From the NCBI GenBank assembly GCA_022572865.1, contig JACZVB010000134.1:1-5315 (forward strand): DNA of 5,315 nucleotides, given 5' to 3'. The notes below the pieces were generated by a model that was not told where the DNA came from, did not search any database, and was given only the letters and a program-made list of their open reading frames with translations. Positions 1 to 5,170 of the stretch are shown piece by piece. This stretch comes from Chloroflexota bacterium (GTDB taxonomy: Bacteria; Chloroflexota; Dehalococcoidia; Plut-88900). Within the stretch, counting starts at the first letter, position 1, and each line of letters opens with the position of its first letter. A program made the position numbers and the translations under genes.

Positions 1-20
1 GCGGCGGCCACCCGGTGTCC
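1..20 (-). ncRNA. rnpB: Possible 5' end of RNase P RNA gene (partial, at window edge)
   Basis: Read on the minus strand, the last bases before the window edge are ACCGGGTGGCCGCCGC. This resembles the start of bacterial type A RNase P RNA, for example E. coli ACCAGACAGUCGCCGC, where helix P1 passes into P2. The resemblance includes the terminal CGCCGC block and the purine/pyrimidine pattern before it. The diagnostic GAGGAAAGUCC element would lie outside the window, so this cannot be confirmed here. The position directly after a ribonuclease HI gene is suggestive only. Confidence 0.3.
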
Positions 21-60
21 TTACATCCCCTTCTAGCCTAGTCCATGCTGGGATGCTCAG

Positions 61-471
61 TCAAATGCCGGGCCGGTCAAGGGCCTTATTACAGAGGGCG
101 TCGGCCAGGCGGTTCTGCGAACGAGGAACGTGCCTGATGGAATATCCTTCGAACCCTTTCAGCAGCCCTTGCGCTTCCTGGAGGAGGACTTTCAGCTCCG
201 GCTTCTTTGTCCGATACGCCCCCGTAATCTGACGGACAATCAACTCCGAGTCCAGTCTAATCTCCAGGGACCGGACTCCCAGATCCCGGGCTGCAGCAAG
301 GGTAGCGATGAGGGCCTTGTACTCGGCCACGTTGTTGGTGGCATAACCTATTCGCTGACTTATCTCCCTGATAACATGGCCTGACTCATCCAGGACCACT
401 CCTCCGATGGCCGCAGGGCCCGGGTTGCGACGGGAAGCTCCATCGGCATATATGATCGCCTTGTCAGTCAT
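61..471 (-). CDS. rnhA: Ribonuclease HI family protein
   Basis: This 136-residue protein should cleave the RNA strand of RNA-DNA hybrids in the cytoplasm, removing Okazaki primers, R-loops or misincorporated ribonucleotides. The four acidic metal-binding residues of the RNase H fold are all visible: D10 in YADGASRRNPGP, E50 in NNVAEYKAL, D74 in RLDSELIV and D124 in NRLADAL. Arg117 appears to stand where E. coli has catalytic His124, as in archaeal-type enzymes. The basic protrusion of E. coli RNase HI is absent, which fits the short compact subtype. The gene lies 81 bases behind the zinc-ribbon gene on the same strand and is probably co-transcribed. I chose the ATG at 471 because the conserved first strand starts at once; a weak AAGAGG lies 10 bases upstream. 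An ATG at 540 would add 23 residues that look unconserved. The symbol is a family-level assignment. Confidence 0.9.
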   Translation of the reverse strand: MTDKAIIYADGASRRNPGPAAIGGVVLDESGHVIREISQRIGYATNNVAEYKALIATLAAARDLGVRSLEIRLDSELIVRQITGAYRTKKPELKVLLQEAQGLLKGFEGYSIRHVPRSQNRLADALCNKALDRPGI

Positions 472-552
472 GCACCCAGTGCCTCTTACCTGATGTCCCT
501 GGCCCGTGGGGTCGAGTGCCAAGCCTCCCTGGCAACTCATCCTTTTCCAGTT

Positions 553-1254
553 TTAGTTGGTGAATAGTATCTTCCCGCAGCTGGCACACTGGACCACATC
601 TCGTCCTGCCCTGGCTTTTTGAATGGCGCCCGATGGCAGTGATATACGGCATCCCTGACACATCCCTCTTTCGATGGTGGCCACGGCGACACCCCCTCTT
701 GATGAACGTAAAGACTCATACAGCCGCATCACGGCGGCATCTATGGAGGAAGCGGTTTCTTGTCTCCGCGCACTGAGCTTGGACACCTCAGACTCCAGAT
801 GGTCCTTATCACTGGACAGCTTTTGTACCTCTTCTTCCCTTTGTTCCTCCAGCGTTGCCAGTTCTCGCCGGTCCTCACCCACCGTCTGCTCCGTCTTCTC
901 AACCGAGTCCATGAGGAGCAGTGAAGTATCCTCTGCCTTATCCAGCCTCCCTTTCAACATTTTAGTCTCCTGCTCCAGGGCCTCCAGCTCCCTGGGGTTG
1001 GTCACGGCCCCGCTGTAGGCCTTTTTCTCCAGCGGGCCCAGCCTGGACTGGATGTCGCTGATGAGAGCATCGGCCTCCCGTTGCTCCCTTTGCAAAGCGG
1101 ACAGATCATTCTCATGGGCACAGGTTAGCTCCCTGGCCCGGTTCAGGGCGTCCTCGTCCTCCAGCCGCCGCTCGATTTCGGCCAGTGCCGCTTCCTTAGC
1201 GGCTATCTCCTCATCTAATAAGGAAAGCTCGTAAATTCTCCTGGTGCTGGTCAT
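553..1254 (-). CDS. Coiled-coil protein with C4-type zinc ribbon (COG1579 / zf-RING_7 family)
   Basis: The 233-residue product is a long antiparallel coiled coil followed by a small zinc ribbon. Residues about 7-180 are rich in Glu, Lys, Leu and Arg in heptad-like spacing. They are interrupted near residues 80-96 by YSGAVTNPRELEALEQE, the conserved hairpin motif of this family. The C-terminal ribbon uses C199-x2-C202 and C223-x2-C226. The family is widespread in bacteria and is often annotated as a possible nucleic acid-binding protein; its exact role is unsettled and I do not assign one. In Actinobacteria a homologue also sits next to an RNase H gene, so the pairing is recurrent. The ATG at 1254 has a GGAG six bases upstream. 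The longer open frame from 1332 would begin inside the -10 box of the promoter at 1331-1359, which argues against it. Confidence 0.9.
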   Translation of the reverse strand: MTSTRRIYELSLLDEEIAAKEAALAEIERRLEDEDALNRARELTCAHENDLSALQREQREADALISDIQSRLGPLEKKAYSGAVTNPRELEALEQETKMLKGRLDKAEDTSLLLMDSVEKTEQTVGEDRRELATLEEQREEEVQKLSSDKDHLESEVSKLSARRQETASSIDAAVMRLYESLRSSRGGVAVATIERGMCQGCRISLPSGAIQKARAGRDVVQCASCGKILFTN

Positions 1255-1260
1255 CACAAG

Positions 1261-1264
1261 CTCC
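1261..1264 (-). promoter_or_regulatory. Shine-Dalgarno site of the zinc-ribbon gene
   Basis: GGAG on the minus strand lies six bases before the ATG at 1254. It supports this start over the upstream in-frame ATG at 1332. Confidence 0.6.
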
Positions 1265-1330
1265 GTTGGTCTGGGCTGCGACCTGGTAGGAAGATATAGG
1301 AACGGAACAGAGAAGTTGGGGCGCCAGGCC

Positions 1331-1359
1331 ATTTTATGAGGGACTCAATTTGGTGTCAA
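1331..1359 (-). promoter_or_regulatory. Sigma70-type promoter for the zinc-ribbon / RNase HI unit
   Basis: On the minus strand there is an exact TTGACA (1359-1354), a 17-base spacer, and TAAAAT (1336-1331). Transcription would start near 1324, giving a leader of about 70 bases before the ATG at 1254. This is the best-matching promoter in the window. It faces away from the protease gene, so 1255-1500 is a divergent control region. Confidence 0.7.
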
Positions 1360-1436
1360 CATATCCATTCTCCGGCCGGAATGCCTCGGGCTGCTTCCAC
1401 ACTGTTTTCCTGTTTGATCGGCCCATTTAGCATTAA

Positions 1437-1463
1437 TTGGGCGATATAACACTGTGTTAGAAT
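1437..1463 (+). promoter_or_regulatory. Weak candidate promoter for the S41 protease gene
   Basis: An AT-rich patch precedes the protease gene. TTGGGC (1437-1442) and TAGAAT (1458-1463) could serve as -35 and -10, but the 15-base spacer is short. TATATT at 1463-1468 is an alternative -10 without a clear -35. A ribosome binding site GAGG (1490-1493) precedes the ATG at 1501 by seven bases. Confidence 0.3.
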
Positions 1464-1500
1464 ATATTAAGACTTTTGGAACCGATCGAGAGGGTCGAAG

Positions 1501-2976
1501 ATGACTCCCCTGAAACAATTCACCATCGGAAAGCTGGTCCTGATTGCGTTGATAGTGGGCGTTGCCTGCGGCACGACTCAAGCCGTCACCACCTCCACCC
1601 CCACCGCTAGCTCTAGCTCTTCTCCCGCCTCAGGCTCAACGTCAGCCCCCTCCGTCACCTCTACACCAGCCCAAACACCCGTGTCCAGTGTTAAGCTTCC
1701 CGATGACGCTCGGTCCCTGTTCGAGGCCTGGCGTATTATCATGCAGGACTTCGTCGAAATCGAGGAGCTCGATCCCCGGGTTCTCAGCGACGGCGCCATT
1801 TTCGGACTGCTCGAGGTGCTGGGGGACACCACTACCTCCATATCCAAGGCCCGGGGCTTCTCCTTTGAGCTGGAGAATGTCGATGGCTATTTCAACGTAG
1901 ATGGAGGTGATGAGCTAAGAGAGGTGTATGAGGTGTGGGCCTACGCCTATACCAATAAATCGGACTCTGACATCGAATCCTTTGACCTTAACGAGGCGGC
2001 CATCGATGGAATGATAGCCGCCCTGGCGGACCCGTATACTGCTTTTCTCAGCCCCGACGATATCAGACTTGAGCAGGAAGACCTTCAAGGCTCCTTCGAC
2101 GGCATTGGGGCCCGCGTATTCACCAACGATGAAGGGTACGTGGTAGTGGTGGCGCCCATGGAAAACACCCCCGCCGAGGCCGCCGGAATCTTGGCCGGTG
2201 ACACCATCCTTGAGGTTAACGGCGAGCTCACCAACGCCATGTCTCTACGGGAGTCTATCCTGAGGATTAGAGGGCCGAGGGGCACCGATGTCGAGCTACT
2301 GGTAAAGCATCTTCTGGACGGGGAGATCGTGCTTATAACCATCACCCGGGGCGATATTCCCGTGCCCAGCGTCAGTGTCAATATGGTAACCGATGACATA
2401 GCTAGAATACGCATCGATCAGTTCACCAGACGGACCCCCGGCGAGACCGAGCAGGCGATTCTGGAGGCCAGAGATCTGGGGGCCAAGGCCCTTATCCTGG
2501 ATGTGCGCCAGAACCCGGGGGGCCTTTTGGTGCAGACCGTCCAGGTTGCCGACCAGTTCCTCAGCGGAGGCCTGATCCTGTTCGAAGAAGATGGCGATGG
2601 ACGTCGTACCGACTGGCCGGCCCAACCTGGAGGAGTGGACCTCGAAATCCCCCTTGTAGTCCTGGTTGATCAGTTCAGCGCCAGCGGTGCGGAGGTGCTG
2701 GCGGGGGCGTTGCAGGACCGAAACCGGGCCACGTTGATCGGGGCCCAGACCTTCGGCAAGGGGAGCGTGACTCATCTCCGGGGCCTGAGCGACGGTTCGG
2801 GCCTGCATATCACCTTCGCCCGGTGGTTCACTCCCCTCGGTCAGCTTATTGAAGGAGAGGGGATCACCCCCGACATCGAGGTCCTCTTCACCGAGGCCGA
2901 TAACGCAGCTCAGAGGGACCCTCAGCTCGAGGCGGCCATAGCGCACCTGGAAGCAATCATAGGCAGCGACACTTAG
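1501..2976 (+). CDS. S41 family C-terminal processing peptidase (CtpA/Prc type), membrane-anchored or secreted
   Basis: This 491-residue serine protease should act outside the membrane, trimming or degrading proteins from their C-termini. Residues 1-23 form a signal sequence with hydrophobic core LVLIALIVGVA ending at Cys23. The lipobox is poor (GVAC), so lipidation is uncertain. A Ser/Thr/Pro/Ala-rich linker covers about 24-63. Residues 69-134 and 138-203 look like two tandem copies of the helical cap that precedes the PDZ domain; most relatives have one. The PDZ domain spans about 195-280. The catalytic domain carries the dyad Ser395 (in SASGAE) and Lys420 (in TFGKG), 25 residues apart as in E. 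coli Tsp. The third catalytic residue, Gln at Lys+4 in B. subtilis CtpB, is Thr424 here. The substrate is unknown. smpB follows on the same strand after 51 bases and may be co-transcribed. Confidence 0.92.
   Translation: MTPLKQFTIGKLVLIALIVGVACGTTQAVTTSTPTASSSSSPASGSTSAPSVTSTPAQTPVSSVKLPDDARSLFEAWRIIMQDFVEIEELDPRVLSDGAIFGLLEVLGDTTTSISKARGFSFELENVDGYFNVDGGDELREVYEVWAYAYTNKSDSDIESFDLNEAAIDGMIAALADPYTAFLSPDDIRLEQEDLQGSFDGIGARVFTNDEGYVVVVAPMENTPAEAAGILAGDTILEVNGELTNAMSLRESILRIRGPRGTDVELLVKHLLDGEIVLITITRGDIPVPSVSVNMVTDDIARIRIDQFTRRTPGETEQAILEARDLGAKALILDVRQNPGGLLVQTVQVADQFLSGGLILFEEDGDGRRTDWPAQPGGVDLEIPLVVLVDQFSASGAEVLAGALQDRNRATLIGAQTFGKGSVTHLRGLSDGSGLHITFARWFTPLGQLIEGEGITPDIEVLFTEADNAAQRDPQLEAAIAHLEAIIGSDT
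1705..2109 (+). repeat. Tandem duplication of the protease N-terminal cap (protein level)
   Basis: Residues 69-134 and 138-203 of the protease align along their length. LFEAWRII corresponds to LREVYEVW, DGAIFGLLEVLGDTTTSIS to EAAIDGMIAALADPYTAFLS, and DGYFNVDG to QGSFDGIG. The second copy carries the usual family signature (DPYTAFLSP, GSFDGIG). The first has drifted. Only protein-level similarity is evident by eye. Confidence 0.55.
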
Positions 2977-3027
2977 GAAGACCAGATCCTTCGCCCATCG
3001 CTTCTCCACTTGTATTGCGTGTATTAG

Positions 3028-3486
3028 ATGAAGATCATCGCCGTCAACAGAAAGGCCCGCCACGACTACGACATACTGGAGACTATCGAAGGCGGCCTGG
3101 TCCTAACGGGCACCGAGATCAAGTCCATCCGGAATGGAAGGGCGAACATCCGGGACGCGTTTGCCCGACCCGAAGGGGGCGAGCTCTGGTTGTACAACGC
3201 CCACATAGCCCAATATGCAAGTGGAAACCGGTACAACCACGAGCCTACCCGGCCTCGGAAGCTCCTGTTGCACCGAGACCAGATAGACAGGCTGATAGGG
3301 AAAGTCCAGGAGAAGGGGCTGTCCCTGGTCCCGTTAAAGCTCTACATCAAGGACCATAGGGCTAAGATAGAGCTGGCCTTGGCCAAGGGCCGGAAGCTGT
3401 ATGACAAGAGAAGAAGCATCGCCGAAAAAGACGCCGAGCGCCAAATGCAGCGTATGATGAGGAGGACAATCGGCCGGCGGGGATAA
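3028..3486 (+). CDS. smpB: SsrA-binding protein SmpB
   Basis: SmpB binds the tRNA-like domain of tmRNA, helps its charging with alanine, and places it in the A site of stalled ribosomes. The 152-residue length is normal. Family motifs run in order: NRKARHDY (7-14), GTEIKSIRNGRANIRDAF (28-45), NAHIAQY (57-63), HEPTRPRKLLLH (71-82), KGLSLVPLKLY (96-106) and AKGRKLYDKR (119-128). A basic C-terminal tail follows that is expected to enter the empty mRNA channel as a helix. The start is fixed: an in-frame TAG ends directly before the ATG. No Shine-Dalgarno sequence is visible in the preceding 25 bases. The gene lies 51 bases after the protease gene and 215 bases before ssrA, its partner RNA. No clear hairpin-plus-T-tract terminator is seen after it. 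Confidence 0.97.
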   Translation: MKIIAVNRKARHDYDILETIEGGLVLTGTEIKSIRNGRANIRDAFARPEGGELWLYNAHIAQYASGNRYNHEPTRPRKLLLHRDQIDRLIGKVQEKGLSLVPLKLYIKDHRAKIELALAKGRKLYDKRRSIAEKDAERQMQRMMRRTIGRRG

Positions 3487-3664
3487 AGCCGGAAACGCCC
3501 TGGGGCATGGTGCAAACAGGCGTCAGGTTAGGTCCTCACAGTTGGCGGGGTTGCTCAACTAACGCATTCCCCATCCCCAGCGGACACGCATAGCTGTACT
3601 AGCTCCGAGGGCGAAGGGTGCTGAGCTGACCCTATCTCAAAAAACAAGGGCATCTCCCTGAACC

Positions 3665-3693
3665 TTGCCGCCAACATTATGTTAAAATATACG
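3665..3693 (+). promoter_or_regulatory. Candidate promoter of ssrA
   Basis: TTGCCG (3665-3670), a 17-base spacer and TATACG (3688-3693) place a start at about 3702, exactly where the mature tmRNA begins. TAAAAT at 3683-3688 is an alternative -10, in which case a short leader would be removed by RNase P. The rest of the 3487-3701 gap shows no gene and no convincing terminator. Confidence 0.4.
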
Positions 3694-3793
3694 TACTACA
3701 TGGGGACGCGCGGGTTCGACAGGAGTCACGCCCCCTCATGGTTGCAGGCCGAGGTGTCGCTAATCTCGTTAAACAAGCGGCAACAATGTAACT

Positions 3794-3823
3794 GGCGAAC
3801 GTCAGTTAGCACTGGCCGCCTAA
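3794..3823 (+). other. ssrA: tmRNA proteolysis tag reading frame (GERQLALAA, stop TAA)
   Basis: GGC GAA CGT CAG TTA GCA CTG GCC GCC TAA encodes GERQLALAA; with the alanine carried by tmRNA the tag is AGERQLALAA. The LALAA end matches the degradation signal read by ClpXP-type proteases. The preceding TGTAACT occupies the place of the AATAGTC element that sets the resume point in E. coli. The resume codon is Gly rather than the common Ala. I recall GERELVLAG for Dehalococcoides, which supports both the frame and the lineage. Confidence 0.85.
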
Positions 3824-3979
3824 TCTAATTAGGTAGCCCGTTCGATCCGGCCTCTCCTCGAAGGCTGGCCTCGAGCGCCGACAATTCGAGGTGCTGCTAC
3901 TCCGATGCCGATAAGGGTAGACTAAGATCATCTGGCTAGCCTGTCGGGATTTCGTCGGTAGAGTTTCGATAGGCGAAAT

Positions 3980-5170
3980 CTAACTGCCGTCTAAGCCTGT
4001 AGATACCCTGAGGGGCAGCTTCTGGACGGGGAGTTCGACCCTCCCCCGTCTCCACCAGGAACACGAAATCGATGCCTCCGGGCTGAAAAAGTCCGGGGGC
4101 GTCGTCGTTATCAGGACTATCCCACTGCCTTTGCGAGTGGTAGCGATCTCGAACAGGGCCTTGAATGCGGGCTTCGGCCTTATGGCTATGATAGCCTTCT
4201 CTTTCTTGGCATCGACGTAGACCGCATCCAGCATGGTGAGCAGTATCTGCCGCCGCTCTCCCAGGTTGGCCTGCTCCCACAGCCCCGGTAGGTCCTCCAG
4301 GAGCTTCCCGGCCTCTCTCGCCGCGTCCACCCCTGGTACTACAAGTGAGGTAAGCTTGTCCTCCAGGAGCTGCTTCTGACGCCGGTATTCATCTATTAGT
4401 AGAAGCCCGTCCAGGTAGACCTGGCCCAGCCGCTTGAGCCTTTGCTGCACCAGGACTCTCTCTTCCCCTACCCTCCTCACCTCATCGACCAGATGTATCT
4501 GGGCCAGTACCCGGTCCAACCAGGCCTCAGGGAGCACGATAGCCCCAATGATCTGGCCTATCTGCTCGTCGGGTGTATGGCAGCGGATCGACCCGCTCCT
4601 GTTCACACACCGGCCTATCCCCCTGGACCCCCGGTGTTCACGGTACATCCGGTTCCCGCTCTTGTAGGTCTGGGCCCACATAGGCATCCCACAGTAGGCA
4701 CACCGGATCAGGCCCTTAAGAAGGTATTCTCTCTCGGGTTGGGGATTAAGGGTCATGCTACGGCCGGAGTTCCTCTTCAGAGTGGCCTGCACCAGGTGGA
4801 ACAGCTCTCCCGATACCAGAGCCTCATGGGCACCTGGGAGCAGGTCGTCACGATGACGGACCTTACCCATGTGGAAAGGGTTGTGGAGGATGCCTCTTAT
4901 AGAGGCAGTGGTGAAGAGACGGGGTTTGGCTACCAGCTTGCCGGAGCCATCAGGGAACCTGTGGACGTTCCTGGTGCGATATCCTTGCCTGTTGAGCCAG
5001 GCGGCAAGTTGAGAGAGGGTCACCCGACCGCCGGCATAACGGTTGAATAGTTTCCGTACGATAGCGCCTTCTTTGGGATGGACGTGGACCCCACCTGGGT
5101 GTTCGGGCTTGCAGCGAAGCTGTTTTTCTCCCTTGACAGACTCCCAACAGGACTCGTAGCCTGCCGCCCG
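3980..5170 (-). pseudogene. Large serine recombinase lacking its N-terminal catalytic domain (integrase of an ssrA-targeted element; broken or split gene)
   Basis: The open frame holds 396 codons plus a stop. It encodes the DNA-binding part of a large serine recombinase, the class that inserts phages and islands at att sites. Counting from the GTG at 5023, the recombinase domain runs from about 35 codons upstream to residue 75 (EGAIVRKLFNRYAGG upstream, then ILHNPFHMGKV and GAHEALVSGELF). The zinc ribbon uses C108-x2-C111 and C139/C148, and a coiled coil covers about 180-225. The resolvase domain with the catalytic serine is absent: TAA and TGA stand in frame at 5176-5171, and no frame of the remaining sequence shows it. 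The GTG at 5023 lies inside the recombinase domain and is not a credible natural start. The last 25 residues, from WWRRGRVELP on, are antisense to the tmRNA 3' end. Either an inactive remnant, or the catalytic part is a separate gene beyond the window. Confidence 0.8.
4028..4057 (+). mobile_element. Probable att site core: ssrA 3' end (T arm to CCA)
   Basis: The T arm and acceptor 3' strand of tmRNA meet the recombinase gene here. Elements at tRNA and tmRNA genes normally carry a copy of this segment so that the RNA stays intact after insertion. The matching direct repeat would lie at the far end of the element, outside the window. The exact core limits cannot be set from one end. Confidence 0.55.

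Larger units (their letters stand above)
3702..4057 (+). ncRNA. ssrA: Transfer-messenger RNA (tmRNA, one-piece)
   Basis: This 356-base RNA acts as both tRNA-Ala and mRNA to release stalled ribosomes. The 5' end GGGGACG (3702-3708) pairs with CGTCTCC (4047-4053) as a 7-bp acceptor stem with one G-U, followed by A and an encoded CCA (4055-4057). The conserved GGGTTCGACAGG follows the 5' strand. A T arm with loop TTCGACC lies at 4028-4046; its stem appears to be 6 bp rather than 5. Pseudoknot PK1 is clear: CGAG (3750-3753) with CTCG (3765-3768), and TGTCGC (3755-3760) with GCGGCA (3777-3782). The tag frame starts 11 bases after PK1. A CCTAAT/ATTAGG hairpin (3819-3833) covers the tag stop, and a further stem CCTCGA/TCGAGG is at 3869-3891. 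The 3' 78 bases are also the antisense of the recombinase gene end. Confidence 0.96.

Noticed and set aside
674..1018. Serine-rich open frame on the plus strand (and a similar one at 1052-1234)
   Set aside because: The Ser/Leu richness is what antisense reading of a Glu/Lys/Arg-rich coiled coil produces.
2296..3063. 255-codon open frame on the minus strand
   Set aside because: It lies opposite the S41 catalytic domain and the smpB start, both well supported, and shows no motif.
3487..3701. Possible extra small RNA or tRNA between smpB and ssrA
   Set aside because: Only short weak stems are present, with no cloverleaf and no T-tract terminator.
3759..3791. Alternative tmRNA tag frame starting GCT AAT (ANLVKQAATM)
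   Set aside because: It begins inside PK1 and lacks the hydrophobic ALAA-type end, whereas the Gly frame has correct spacing and ending.
3936..4280. 114-codon minus-strand frame crossing the ssrA 3' end
   Set aside because: It is a shifted frame of the recombinase gene without any family features.
4442..5050. 202-codon open frame on the plus strand
   Set aside because: It is the antisense of the recombinase gene. It has no recognisable domain and a Pro/Gly/His-rich composition typical of shadow frames, whereas the opposite strand gives clear family motifs.
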